A stretch of DNA of 64,000 nucleotides from Hymenoscyphus infarciens (GCA_001414345.1 LLCB01000198.1:1-64000), one strand, 5' to 3'. Positions 1-10,994 are shown, counted from the first letter of the stretch. Numbers and translations are program-made. The notes: generated by a model from the sequence alone, not told the origin.

Positions 1-204
1 GGGCTGTGGGGGGAGGCTGAAGTGAATGAGGAAGCGACCTCAAGTCTCGTCTCCTCAAGTTCGCGCCTTCCAGGAGGCCGAGTATTTACAACGTGCCCCC
101 TTTTCTAATTGCCTCTTGAACTCTGTCTAAGATTTCCACCACTGAAACGCGATTTGCTCTGGCGGGCGAGGAGAGTTGTCGCGAGGTCACGTTACGAAGG
201 AAGG

Positions 205-310
205 AGAGAATGTAGTCTCGCCTCGCAAATTACCTAGGGAAGGTCGAGCAACCAACCCATGGTATTGGAGGAAGGCACGAACTGGTCAACATCCGCCGTC
301 TCAACTCGTG
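205..310. repeat. Diverged repeat, copy 1 (second copy near 5345-5450)
   Basis: This stretch shares blocks with 5345-5450: a GTAGTCTCG(C/T)CTCG start, then GGGAAGGTCGAGC, then ATGGT(A/T)TTGGAGGAAGGCACGA. Both copies are in the same orientation, about 5.1 kb apart. The second copy has an extra segment of about 20 bp in the middle. Neither sits in a convincing gene. The flanking sequence 1-420 contains no supportable ORF. The origin is unknown; it could be an old segmental duplication or part of a dispersed element. Confidence 0.5.
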
Positions 311-419
311 TACCAAGAAATTGGCTCGCGAAACTGGCGCTCAAGAAGGCTATCTTTAACGACGACCCTCCCTTCGCAACAGGCACACCCTCCTGTGACC
401 TAATTCCAAGGTGGACGAT

Positions 420-1854
420 GATTTGGTCCCAGCCATCACCACCCTCAACACCAAGCTCGCCGATAGCCTAGTCCCAGCTATCAATAACATCAACACAAAG
501 TTCGACAAAGAGTTCATCCATCCATCACGACCTTGGGAATGTTCGTCTAGGAGAAGTTAGTCCCAGCTATTGGCACCTTCAAAGACAAGGTTGGGAACTT
601 GTTGGTCCCAGACATCACTGCCCTGAAGGATAAGGTCCAAGACGAGGTGCTTCCAGGTATTGGTTAGCTCTTACAATTAGACCAGGCATACAGAGAGCCG
701 TCAACTCTAGATTCAACGCGGTTCTTCGAAGCTTTATCTAACAAAACCAAATACTCGGAGGCGTTTCAGACCAGTTACATTCCTTCACTTGTTATCAATT
801 ATGTTCTTCATGTACTAACCCCTTCCCTAGATCACAAACATACAAACGGATAGGCGAAGGGAGGAGATAGGACTACAATTCAGACAATAAGAGAGCAAAT
901 ATCGCCTGAAACGGATGGAGGCCTTTTCGCAGGTGGCTTTTCTGGACAACAGAGTCCACAGCCTTCATTTACATTGTCGAGTTATGGCCATTTTTTCAAG
1001 GTTCAGGTAATAATGTGGATCGATTGGGTGACAACAACGCCATCATATTGGCGCTCGCGCAAGAGATTCACACATTTCTACCAGAAATTCGACAATGCTC
1101 TCTGATATTTCGGCAGTAGCACCAACAGCCATGCACTCACATCGCCTTATGTAATGAAAGCTGATCAGTTAGTCGAAAACTAATTCCTTCAGACTTCTAG
1201 CTTGGAAGATTTGTTAGTGTTCTTCACGAATAATTTCGATCAACTGGGTTCAGTCATCGAAAATCAACTCCTGCAAGGGACAAAAATGGGGAATACTCAG
1301 ACCACCGCGTTGGATCTGCTGGCTTACTTCGTAGCGATTTTTAGCAAGCAAGATGCTGCTTACTGCAAGAGATCTCCTTGAGTTTTCGGGTGCGATCCTT
1401 CAAGGGAGCCATACCATGTCTCAAGCTGTTGGCACACTTATTGCAACTCAGGCTTAGCACACCATCAAATTGGACCAGAGAACTCTTACTGCAGGGGGCA
1501 TTCTCGAGTTTTCGTTTGCAATTCTTCAAGGTACAAAAACAGCCATACAATTTCTCAGTCTATTACCCACGTTATCGCCACGCCATGACTTCCGGCTCAG
1601 CGACTTGGCTAAAAACGGGAGAAAACTTCTGGCCTTTGCGACAGAAATAAATGACAAGGGTGACAAAACATTGCGAGCAATCGCTGCTGTTTCCGCAACC
1701 CAGGCTCGGCATGTGCTGAAGTTAGACAACTCGATCATCACTACTATGTGGATGCTCGGCTTCTCGGCTACCATACTCGACAAGACCAATGCTTCATTGC
1801 TCGCTTCGATGGACTCTGCCGTTTACGGCCATGTTTTTATTGGTGGTACTAAAG
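420..1854 (+). pseudogene. Relic of a repeat-containing helical protein gene, 5' of transposon
   Basis: No intact frame exists, but coding-like pieces appear in shifting frames. Near 420-660 there are repeats of the type LVPAI-x-x-(L/I)-(N/K)-x-K (LVPAITTLNTKLAD, then LVPAINNINTKFDK), suggesting a tandem helical protein. Near 1290-1530 a second repeat family appears, with LLAYFVAIF, DLLEFSGAILQG and ILEFSFAILQG. The longest open piece, 1470-1850, follows on from these and is broken at 1855 by a Tc1/mariner insertion. Stops and frameshifts separate the parts, so I read this as a dead gene. I do not recognise the family. Confidence 0.4.
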
Positions 1855-1856
1855 TA

Positions 1857-3310
1857 CTAGGCGTAGTATTTTCTGAACGTCCCTCAGCTCGTCACCACTT
1901 TTTAGTACGCTTTTAGTACCAAAACTAAGCCAAAACCACTCGCATACCTACTTTTATTCTTACAATTAATTAACAACTATAATATATAATAGCAAAAAAA
2001 CACTAGAGATCTAAAGGTCGCTAGGCCCTAAAGTAAAAGACTTCTTGACATAAGGTCTTAGTTTAGCAGTATACTGTTATTATTAGTAGAAGTGGATAGA
2101 ATACTAATAAAGAAGAGTTACTCCTTTAGGCACAAGATGACCTAGATTACGTATCTATTTTAGAGAGTAGTGTTAGAGACATTAGAAAGAGGGCTAAAAA
2201 TAATGCTACCTATACTTAGAATAGTAATATAAGGGGTTAAAGACTTAAAATAAAGGCGAATGTTTAAAATAAGCCTTATTCTAGCTAGTATATTAAACTC
2301 ACCTCTAAGCTATAAAGGAGGATTATTACAAAGGTTACTGATTTATAAGAGTCTTACTAAAAGTCGAATATTATATACCTTTATAAGCTAGGACTTTAGA
2401 GTAACTGAGATAAGAGTAAAAACCTATCTAAATTATTATTTTAATAAGTCTTATATAATACTAGTTACTCCTTTATAAGAGAAGGATTAAAACCTAAACT
2501 TATGCCTGAAATCATGATATAATACGTTAAATTAGTAAAGTGTCTTTTAGATAAAGACCTCTTAAAAGTTATATTTATAAACGCTGTAGTAATACGTATA
2601 GAACTAGATAAGGGGGTCGATCAGTGTTAGCAAAAGACAGACAAATACTACTATAAAGATGTATAATCTAAGATAGTTAAGAGGTATTCTAATAAATAGT
2701 TCTTTAGTGCTATTTACCTAGGTTTTTACTAAGGTCCGTATTATATATACGACTTAGAAATAATATAAGAGATTAAGGATATAGAGGCGTATTTAGCTAA
2801 AGCTAATATAGTATAGCTATACCTTATAAAGGCTAAATTTAATTAGTAAGAAAGAGAAAAGAAGAGGTACTAAGCTAGTAAAGGACGTAGGGTAACTAAA
2901 GAGGTTTTATACTATTATTCTATTTAGTAGCTTCTTTATCCTTCCTAGTTACTAGATATAAATCTAATAGAGTAGATATAGTTATATATACAAAGGTAGC
3001 TATATAAGAGAAGAGTATAACCTAGGAATAAGGTAGATTTAAAGTATATATAGGTAGAGGAGTAGAACTAGATACTTTAGAGTATAATAGATAATATTAT
3101 AGTAAAGTTAAGGAAGACTTTTAAAAAGGTTATAGATTATGGAAGAGATAATGATTTCTATAAATAGAGTATTTATTTAGATTACTTTTTATATAATAAC
3201 ACTTAATTTTATATAATATATATGTAGTAGAGGTAAAAAAAAGGGGTTATGTTTAAGCAAGAAACTGAGCTGAAAATTAGCTGAGGACGCTCAGAAAATA
3301 CTGGCCTAAG
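1857..3310 (+). mobile_element. RIP-degenerated Tc1/mariner DNA transposon with TIRs and TA duplications
   Basis: The two ends are inverted repeats: 1857-1890 reads CTAGGCGTAGTATTTTCTGA onward, and the reverse complement of 3279-3310 reads CTTAGGCCAGTATTTTCTGA onward, continuing into a shared (C)CTCAGCT. TA flanks both ends (1855-1856 and 3311-3312), the target duplication of this superfamily. The roughly 1.45 kb length fits a single-transposase element. Inside, the + strand is full of stops, but near 2948-2975 a decayed frame reads LLDINLIE, matching the SPDLNPIE motif around the last catalytic residue of Tc1/mariner DDE transposases; GPYY-I just upstream also fits. The interior lacks CA/TG, as expected for RIP. 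It is inactive. Confidence 0.8.
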
Positions 3311-3312
3311 TA

Positions 3313-3735
3313 CCAGCCAATATTGACCACAGGTCCGATGGTTTGGGATAGGAACCGCATTAAGATCTATGGTTCCTCCCGGCGGCAACCTTCCCAGGAG
3401 GTATATCGCTCATCCGCGGTCCGAAATGGTCTGCCATTGATGAGTTGGGGTTGGGTGCCGTTGCCAGCTTCACCTTGAGTTGGGATCCAACCATTATATC
3501 GAACAAAATACATGGCCATCAAGGCAGCGCGACAGTTGTAGGCGCTGCGAACCTCGTTCTGCTTGCCCATGATGCAGGCTCGCGCCTTACTGTGCGGATT
3601 TATACGAAGGTAGTACCAAGGAAGCTCTAGTTAATGAAACCTCTAGTTCAGATTGCGAGAATGAGAAGGATGGAGACCAAGGCACTTTAGATGAGAATGA
3701 AGAGGATTGGGGGGACGTAACTGGAGAAGATTAAG
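3313..3735 (+). pseudogene. Gene relic downstream of the Tc1/mariner insertion
   Basis: GC content returns to normal right after the transposon. The + strand ends in an acidic tail (about 3630-3735, with runs such as ENEKDGDQGTLDENEEDWGD) and a stop at 3735, which looks like a protein C-terminus. The upstream frames are broken. An open frame of 67 codons also exists on the - strand at 3367-3570. Whether this piece is the other half of the relic at 420-1854 cannot be decided from the sequence alone. The stretch 3740-3990 has nothing supportable. Confidence 0.3.
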
Positions 3736-3999
3736 CTTGCATACATTTTGCTGAAAGATAGGTAGGATGGAAAAGAATATCGGCAACCATTATATACAAC
3801 AAAAATAAAGTTAGAGCAGAAAGCTGCAAATGTGGAGGCGGAGGACGAGAATAGAAGAGCGTACTATGCTGCGTCAATGAAGAGTTGCTCAGCAGATTAT
3901 CTTTGTAAGTGACATGATTCTAAAGTACAAAGCTAAATCCTTGATGTAGGTAAGTCACTGCGACAGGCTTTTTAAATAACCCACAACCTCTCGCCTTGC

Positions 4000-4760
4000 G
4001 GTTATCCCACGTATCATTTATAATACCTTCGCCAGGTGCCTCCTACGTGCCATCCTGTCATATCACCGATTTGCCTGGAAGCGAAGCCACCATCCGCTCA
4101 AAACCCCGCTTCAAACCCCCTTCGCTGGTCTCTCTGGCCAATCCTAAACCGATACCTTCAGCTCCAACGTGGACGGTCTTGCCGCTCCGAATAGAGGGTC
4201 AAGTCTGACGCCTTGAATTTTCGCCCATAAGGATAAGGACTAGGTTTCATCCTGGATTGCCGACGTCTGCATCGCTTGTGTGGAGGATGTGTATTCCGGG
4301 GTCGCGGGGGATAAGTTGGCAATTGTTGGCAATTGCAAGCTGGCATGGTTCGGTTGGATAGGCTGGTAGTGAGTTTGGTGATCAAAGACGACAATCTTGA
4401 GAGTTTGTTATACAAGACCTTTCTCGGATGTAAAAGATTCTAGCACTGGTTGGACTACTGAGACCAATGGTGGTGCGCTTTATGAGCGCCAAGTTTGGTG
4501 CCAAGTATATGTCTTGCTGACTGCCAGTTCTATCTGCTTGAACTCCTTGGGGATTGGCAGCATTCTGGCTGACGGTCGGATGACTGAATACGTCTATAGC
4601 GAGGCTACATCTATATAATAGGATGGCGAGAAATTCCTCTGCTTGACTGATGCGCTTGAAATGCTCCAAGAAGATTTCTGCTTCTTCCAAACGAATGATT
4701 TTGTTGATCTCAGCTAGTATACAGCTTTAATATGAACAGATACTCACCAATCAGGTAGGG
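4000..4760 (-). pseudogene. Possible decayed protein-coding gene
   Basis: On the - strand, 4690-4560 encodes a helical, soluble-looking stretch (EEAEIFLEHFKRISQAEEFL, then ILLYRCSLAIDVFSHP). An intron-like segment lies at about 4709-4754 (GTGAGT donor, ACTAG acceptor), but the frame does not close across it. Further on, near 4050-4170, another frame reads GLARETSEGGLKRGFERMV. The pieces are in different frames with no consistent joins, so this is most likely a relic. The family is not recognised. Confidence 0.28.
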
Positions 4761-5909
4761 TCATCCAGAGATATGGAGGGGTACCAGCAATCCCCCTCCC
4801 TTTACCATGGCCTATTGCTTTTGGCGAGCAGCAAGGCTGGCTGTTGGCCATGATTATCTAAAGCAGTTCGCCATTGTTCAGTATACCAAATGGCAGATTC
4901 AAGTGTGTTTTTGTTTTGAAGTTGCCTGATCTTCAAGCTATCAAGACCTAGGAGTTGCTTATACTCTTATCTGCAGATTTCTAGTTGTTCTTTTGGGCTA
5001 CCTGAATAACCGCGAAGAGTGGAGTTTGGAGCGGAAGGGCCAACCTCGGCTAATCGCATGCTAACGAAAGGTGCCTCGAAGTTATCGTTTTAGGTTTTCA
5101 AGGAAGTAGCTTCGTGGGTGAAAGATTTAAAGGCATATGGAGTGCCTTAGAGAATAGCACTTCGCAGTGAAGGTTTTTGGGGTGTTTTTGTTGGAAACGG
5201 ACAGATTGTGAATACGCCTGGGTGGTCGCGGACTCGCGCTTTCTCACCCCTTTACCTCCATTGGAGTTGTACTCTGCAATCGCACCTTCACTTGTCGAAG
5301 TAGGCTGACGTCGACGGGACTTACCAACGAGATAAGGGGCGATCGTAGTCTCGTCTCGGTTTGTTGGGTTGCGGCAAGCGGCTGAATTTAGGGAAGGTCG
5401 AGCCGATGGTTTTGGAGGAAGGCACGACCTGGCAACATTCGGACCGTGAAAGAGGCTCGCGCTGGGAAACCACACCACATTTCACTTCGCAAACCTTTTT
5501 TTTGCCTCCATCAAAAAAGAAAGGGCAAAAAACCTTGAGAAATACCTAGCTGGATTCAAAGAGCTCGATGTCTCTTGCTGCCAGCGAGTTACGTTTGTAA
5601 TCCGTCCAAGGGGCGCTGGCTCCTGGATCAGAGGCACTCAACCGTAAAGGAGTTGGTGATAGATAGGTCGACGGGAGTGTAGCGGGCTCAGCGTTTGGTA
5701 CTTCCGTCAGTCAGATTCCAAGCAACAACATCTACTTTGAGCAAATGCTCAAGTGATAAATACAACCTCAGTAAAGACAGGTTTACTTATGCTTTGATCT
5801 TATATCTCAGTAACTTCACCCAAATAAGTTGCATTTATTAAATTTATTTATAGGCTAAACGACGCCAATTTACGCTTTCGCTGCTCTCAAACTCACTTCG
5901 GCATCCCAA
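4760..5909. other. Intergenic, no supportable gene; holds repeat copy 2 at 5345-5450
   Basis: Small open frames occur on both strands but none has a domain, a splice-supported extension or a convincing start. The only recognisable content is the second copy of the repeat described at 205-310 (GTAGTCTCGTCTCG, GGGAAGGTCGAGC and TTGGAGGAAGGCACGA). An A-rich/T-rich patch follows at about 5490-5540. Confidence 0.5.
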
Positions 5910-6614
5910 TCAAGAGCCGTTTCTCTTTATCCTCACTCGCTTTTCTTTCAGCTCGATCGAATCCACCACTCCATCCTCTGACTCCTCCCTCGTCCGCTTC
6001 AATCCTTCGGGTTCTCCTGGGCTAGTAGTTCCGGTCCATACAGTCGCCGTCAGATACCCTTCAGGTGGAATATCCTGCACCCATTTCTTCATACCCTCGA
6101 GTTGCCCCTCTTTCAACACGAGAGTAGTGGGTGGCCATCCCTCGACTTCAAATCTTCGCGAACGATAGCACAGCTCTGCCAGAGTGGAAACCTGAGGGAC
6201 GGCTTTCATTATCAGCAGAGGAAAAAAAAAGGGAAATGAAATCAAAAACCCACCAAGTTCACTGTCAAGTCTTATCGTACGATCGGTATCCGAGCTATGC
6301 ACCACCATCATCCAAATACGATCTTTCATTATCCGGCACTCGAACTCATAGCGGACTTCCATGAGTTCGAGGGAGGTCTCCCTTTCAACTGCAGGCGCCT
6401 TTTTCATTTCTTTGCGCCGGAGAAGATGCTGTTGTTCAAGCATTTTCATTTGATTCTCCGTCTCTCGTTTCAGTCCCGCGTCAACCTCGCGGCGGTGAAG
6501 TTCGTGGTGTCGAGTTTTGGTCGCATCGAGTGGCAACCCATATGTTCTGGGTGGCAGAGGAAGTGGTCTGATTGGTAAACCCCCATTTGGTACCTTGCGT
6601 TTCTTAGGATTCAT
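5910..6614 (-). CDS. Hypothetical fungal protein with basic N-terminus and coiled-coil-like region
   Basis: An ATG-started frame of 234 codons runs to a stop at 5910. The product begins MNPKKRKVPNGG, a likely nuclear localisation signal, followed by proline-rich sequence and a charged helical stretch at about residues 40-95 (MLEQQHLLRRKEMKK). It ends in a very basic tail (EKRVRIKRN). A phenylalanine-rich patch, FPFFFPLL, is out of character and coincides with intron signals on the - strand: a GTGGGT donor at 6253, a CTGAT branch and a CAG acceptor. Splicing 6176-6253 keeps the frame and removes the patch, so a two-exon gene of about 208 residues is likely. No family is recognised and the function is unknown. 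Confidence 0.6.
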   Translation of the reverse strand: MNPKKRKVPNGGLPIRPLPLPPRTYGLPLDATKTRHHELHRREVDAGLKRETENQMKMLEQQHLLRRKEMKKAPAVERETSLELMEVRYEFECRIMKDRIWMMVVHSSDTDRTIRLDSELGGFLISFPFFFPLLIMKAVPQVSTLAELCYRSRRFEVEGWPPTTLVLKEGQLEGMKKWVQDIPPEGYLTATVWTGTTSPGEPEGLKRTREESEDGVVDSIELKEKRVRIKRNGS

Positions 6615-7482
6615 TCTGGGTGCGAACCGGCGTGGCTTTGTTGCAAGTGTACGACTGCAAGAGACTGCAAGAGGATTGCGAGATGATGGCTAGGCTAGGG
6701 ATGCAGGTAAACGATTGTGGTGCGAGAGGTGAGAGTCTATCTTTGGAGGTACATGATGGAGGAAGGAAGAGAGGATTTTTCCGAGGCCGTTGGTCTGGGT
6801 GAATAGTTTAATACATCGAAGGAAGGTGCGAATGGCCAGTGACCACCTCCTTCCCGACGACCAACCTTCTGGTGTTCACTTATACCCATACATAGTGAAA
6901 ACGAGCCCCATAAGCTCATATCTTACGCCATCAAAACCTGTAGCCTACATTATTGTTACATAAGTTCCAGATTGAAACCTGGAATCGTCGCTTGAAGTAT
7001 ATCACGTGCCATGGCGGAACCCAAAACAGGCAAAGTGTATATATAGTGCAGGGAATTGCTCCAGTATTAAAAGCCAGCAGAAAGCGACCTTTGAATCGCT
7101 AATTAGAGTAGTGCATTGACTTGAATGGATGACTTGGGAACAAGACGAATTGGTACTCGCCACGTGACCGGGCTGGGCACATTTTTAAGGAGACTGCGGA
7201 ACGCGAGGTCTTCTCAATTAACGAACAATAACTAACAACGAGAAGAGAATGTTTAAGTACTCATAAATCGGGGATCTGAGCTAGTATTTAAAAGTTATGA
7301 AAACTAAAACCCTTTCATTGGGGTTTTCAATGTACTTTCACTTCGTAGTACTAGGTACTACAGATTGAAAAGCAAATTGTAAATCCCCAGAGCAACTTTC
7401 AGAAAGTGATATCTCGTTTCTCATACTTGCTTTCTCTATCAGTGTGTCTAAGGCCCCCCACTGTCGCATCCTCCCAAAATCC
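6615..7482. other. Intergenic; upstream of the 5910-6614 gene and downstream of the 7483-9561 gene
   Basis: Short frames here are random. The segment holds the presumed promoter of the - strand gene at 5910-6614 and the 3' region of the gene at 7483. CACGTG-like E-box hexamers appear near 7003 (ATCACGTGCC) and 7160 (GCCACGTGAC). They are possible bHLH sites, but nothing ties them to a specific regulator. Confidence 0.35.
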
Positions 7483-9561
7483 CTACGGTAACAACTTCTC
7501 CCCATCCCTCTCCACCTCCCCCGTCCTATAGGCTCCTAGATGGACAGGAACCCCCCACTCGTACCCCACCTCCCCCCTCGCGCTCTCACACCTCTTCGTA
7601 ACCTTTCCCACCATCTTAGCAATCCACCTCTCATTAACAACCCCATCAACAACCACCTTCTTAACCCCCTCCTTCAAACCTCCTTTCAATGCTCTGGAGA
7701 ACTCCTTGAACCCATGAACTTCGTCATCCATCATACTTCCCGCTTTCTCGATCTCTACAACCTTACTAGCCTTCACAAGCGCAGCGATGAAATCGAGAAG
7801 TTCTTGGTCGAAACAAACTGGTAGGCGGGCGTGGACAGAGGCTTTGATATCGGTCTCATCTTTGACTGCTAGAGAGAGGCGACGCTCTGCTTGCATTTCT
7901 TGCGGTTTTCCATCCGCCGTGTTGATCTCTTTTTCCAAATCCTGTTTCTTCTCATGGGTTGGTCGAGGTGGGAGGAGATGTTCGTGGTGCGGGAGGAGGA
8001 AGGAAGGGAGGGTGAAGCGAGCATCGGCTCCTCCGAGACGAATTACTTGTTTCAATTGAACGGTTTCTGGGATGGTGCGGTAGGCCATGAAATCTTGGAC
8101 GCTGATCGAGGAGGTTATGTCGTTTGTGGGGATGAATGGGACTTGTGCCAGCCCTGTGATGCCTGCGAGTTCGACGGCGAAGTTTGCATCGGCGAGCCAT
8201 TTGGAGATCTTCCCTTTGAGAGCTGCGAGTTCGGTATCGGATTTGGCGTAGTCTTTGAAGATGTTTTCTACTAGCATGTGTTCCATCCATTTTCCAGAGG
8301 CGGTGGCGGTTATGGAGGCTATATGGACTGGGTGGAAATAGCTGATGAGATTTAGTAGAAGTCTTAACAGCATCGGGAGACGATGCATGAGTTTCCGTAG
8401 GTATGGAGGCATGAGCTTTTGAAGTGTCGTTACTTTGATTGACTTCTGGGGTGGATGGGGAACTGAAGGCGTTTGATGTACTTGGGAGCAAACAGCTGCT
8501 CGGAGACCGTTCAAGTCATCGTGATCAAAACTGTGCTCGTCCTTCTTTACTGCTAGTTTGTTGAGTCTCTTTATGCATTCCGTCGCTTCGTGGATTGCAT
8601 TTGTCTCCCGAATAAACCTCAAAGTGTTTTCGTAGCGTTGGTTGGCATCTTCGCGGTCGGGTAATATCTTCTTGACATCTCCAAGACCATCCTTTGGGGA
8701 AGAATCATTTGGCGCATTTCCATCAGTCATTTCCTCCGTCATTTTGACCACATTTTCGACCGGTGTAGAGGCAGCATCACTCTTGGTGCTCGCCTCCGAT
8801 TCTCCGGGTGTACTCTGATCGATTGATGTATCAGAAGTAGCGATTGATCTCGTATCCGCCTCTTTCAACGCTGCCTTTAAAAGAGGTGTGCCCTCAATGA
8901 ACACAGAATCCCCCACAAGATCATGACTGTCACTCGCAATCCTTCCAAAGGTCATCTCAAACTCCCCACCCTTCAAATTAGCATAACAATCCCCCACCGT
9001 TATACCTCGGAACAAATTGACCGTGACTTCCTCCGTCTGAATCGCTAGTTCCATGTCATCACTCAACTTAATCCCAACCTCCACACCATGAACCACAAAA
9101 CTAAGTGTCGAAAGCGAGAACGTAACACCGCGCAAAACCATAAGCCCATCAACATCTGTGTCGATCTCCAAGGCGGGGATATTGAAGAAAGCGACTTTAT
9201 CATCAACGAACTGCAGCTCTCGCAAAATCACTCGTAAACCCCCCCTCGCAATGCTGCTCACAAGGTGAAATTGGAAGAGGCAAACAAGAAAGATAGCAGG
9301 GTAGCAAAGAGCCGAGAATACCAAGTAGAGAAGCCATGATGTGGAACAAACGGCATAGGCGAGATTCAATGTTGCGAATAGCGTCCATAGGTGAAGATCC
9401 GGGAAAACACGATGACCTTGGACCTGTCCAAGCAGGACGAAGAACTGAAGAGGTGGAGCCCCTGAGATGAACCAGCGCCGTGACCAGGATGAGAAGTAAC
9501 AAAGACATCCAGCGGCGAGTGCAAAGAAGAGAGGTCGGGAGAGAGAATGTGGAGTCGACAT
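7483..9561 (-). CDS. Conserved ascomycete membrane protein of unknown function
   Basis: A single uninterrupted frame, 692 codons from the chosen ATG at 9561. An in-frame ATG at 9609 would add 16 residues; MSTPHSLSRPLFFALAAG is the more natural start because hydrophobic sequence follows at once. Residues 8-110 hold several hydrophobic segments, likely 3-4 membrane helices. Next comes a beta-rich conserved block (FVDDKVAFFNIPALEIDTD, then LRGVTFSLSTLSFVVHGVEV and LAIQTEEVTVNLF), a polar Ser/Thr/Asp-rich linker, and a C-terminal domain ending near VPVHLGAYRTG. The layout, membrane anchor plus long beta-rich tail, recalls proteins with bridge-like lipid-transfer folds, but that is only a resemblance. 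I am confident it is a real gene conserved in ascomycetes; the function is not known to me. Confidence 0.85.
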   Translation of the reverse strand: MSTPHSLSRPLFFALAAGCLCYFSSWSRRWFISGAPPLQFFVLLGQVQGHRVFPDLHLWTLFATLNLAYAVCSTSWLLYLVFSALCYPAIFLVCLFQFHLVSSIARGGLRVILRELQFVDDKVAFFNIPALEIDTDVDGLMVLRGVTFSLSTLSFVVHGVEVGIKLSDDMELAIQTEEVTVNLFRGITVGDCYANLKGGEFEMTFGRIASDSHDLVGDSVFIEGTPLLKAALKEADTRSIATSDTSIDQSTPGESEASTKSDAASTPVENVVKMTEEMTDGNAPNDSSPKDGLGDVKKILPDREDANQRYENTLRFIRETNAIHEATECIKRLNKLAVKKDEHSFDHDDLNGLRAAVCSQVHQTPSVPHPPQKSIKVTTLQKLMPPYLRKLMHRLPMLLRLLLNLISYFHPVHIASITATASGKWMEHMLVENIFKDYAKSDTELAALKGKISKWLADANFAVELAGITGLAQVPFIPTNDITSSISVQDFMAYRTIPETVQLKQVIRLGGADARFTLPSFLLPHHEHLLPPRPTHEKKQDLEKEINTADGKPQEMQAERRLSLAVKDETDIKASVHARLPVCFDQELLDFIAALVKASKVVEIEKAGSMMDDEVHGFKEFSRALKGGLKEGVKKVVVDGVVNERWIAKMVGKVTKRCESARGEVGYEWGVPVHLGAYRTGEVERDGEKLLP

Positions 9562-9609
9562 TGCGGAGCGGTTGGTGGGTGGGCAACCGTTATTTTCCAG
9601 AACCGTCAC

Positions 9610-10293
9610 ACTAGGAACTTATAGAGTGTGGTTTCAGCAAAGTTTCAAAGCTTGAGTGAATAGGCCATTCTCCTGAAAATTATTCAAAACTTCCGGATAA
9701 ATGACTAGCTACGTCATTCCAATTTTTTTTTTTTTTTTTTTGGGAGACGTATTCCCAAAGCAGTCAGGGTGGCTGTAAATAAGTATTCTTTCTGTTTGGC
9801 AACTGCTCCATGAATGAGAACACATAAGTTTCGGAATAAATTCCTCTAAGAGACCTATGGTAAGATGCAGGTGCGGAAGACATTTCAATGTCACGTGACA
9901 ACTTCGCTTTCCTGGCGTTCTGGCAGGTGTCTGTGACTTTTGCTTCGCTCTTGTCTGTCGACTAACATTTGTAATAGCTATTCTCGTTTTTGGAAAACGC
10001 TCTTGAATCTCCCAGAAGTTGGCTTCACCTGGGATTACATAAAATTAGCAAGAATAAAAGTACCTCCAGGTCAGGTAATGATTTTCTGCCAGGCCGTGCG
10101 TCATGGTGACAACCGTGATCACCTAATTCTTCAGCAAATGGTGGATAATTCAATAGCTGAGCTCAGCTAACATGAGCAGTGAAAAGGTTCTTTTCAGATG
10201 TAAACTCCATTTATTCACGCTCTCCCGGCGGGATTTCTAGAAGTAAACGATTATCTATAAACGAATAGACGAGCAGTGTTTTTGGTTTCCCAT
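9610..10293. other. Intergenic with a 19-bp poly-T tract
   Basis: Contains the upstream region of the - strand membrane-protein gene and a homopolymer of 19 T at 9723-9741. A 76-codon + strand frame at 9940-10170 has no recognisable feature and no splice-supported extension, so it is not called. Confidence 0.4.
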
Positions 10294-10502
10294 CCTAGCC
10301 TAGCCTAGAGGTCAGGCTAGGATAGGCTAAGTAAACCTTTATTAATAAATTAATAAATATATAGTAAATAAAATACTAAAAAGAACCATAGACCGTATTC
10401 TAGTAGTACTTAACCCTCTTTTATCTAATAAACAAGTCATTTATAACTAGCGTTACTTATTATATACTTATAAGTAAAAAAACACGAAGTTCACCTAGGC
10501 TA
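10294..10502 (+). repeat. Short interspersed repeat, copy 1 (MITE-like)
   Basis: About 209 bp, starting with TAGCCTAGCCTAGAGGT, which folds back on AGGCTAGGATAGGCTA just downstream, and ending CACCTAGGCTA. The AT-rich middle includes CTAATAAA and CTTATTATATA blocks. A second copy with the same start, middle blocks and end lies at 10788-10994 in the same orientation. The short inverted AGCCTAG ends and the near-identical lengths suggest a small non-autonomous element. Confidence 0.5.
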
Positions 10503-10787
10503 AAGGAAAATATCCAGAAAGTGCCAAGAGGCGGGGAAAGCCAATTCACTGTAGACGAGATTAGATATACTTCTCTAATAAGTCTACGATGCTACGAGTT
10601 TCACTATATTTAGGTGTCGTAACTGGTCGAGGAGAGATAAAGTCTCTAGTTCAACTTCATAGCCTAGGATGTAGTCTAATTCTGTTCTTATAATTTATAA
10701 ACTCTATTAGAATAAAGCTATATAAGCTAGGGATGTTAATCTACCTTGAAGTCGAAGCTCTTTTCAAGTAATGTTTTTATTCGCCTC

Positions 10788-10994
10788 GCCTTGCCTAGCC
10801 TAGAGGTTAGTCGAGGCTATGCTAATTAGGTTTTTAGAACTTAATTATAAAATATAGACGTGATATAATTTTATAAGAGAAAGAGATCTTCATCTCTTGG
10901 TTGCCTTCTTTCTTCTAATAAATAGATAAAGCTTTTGACTTAGTTTATCTTATTATATATGTGAAAGGAAAGAAATACGGGCTTAACCTAGGCT
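10788..10994 (+). repeat. Short interspersed repeat, copy 2 (MITE-like)
   Basis: About 207 bp. It starts GCCTTGCCTAGCCTAGAGGTT with the fold-back TCGAGGCTATGCTAA, has the shared TTCTAATAAATAGAT and TCTTATTATATATG blocks, and ends TTAACCTAGGCT. It is diverged from copy 1 at 10294-10502, largely by C-to-T and G-to-A changes as expected from RIP. Confidence 0.5.

Noticed and set aside
9940..10170. 76-codon + strand frame after the membrane protein gene.
   Set aside because: No domain, signal peptide or conserved-looking motif, and the context is intergenic. Likely chance.
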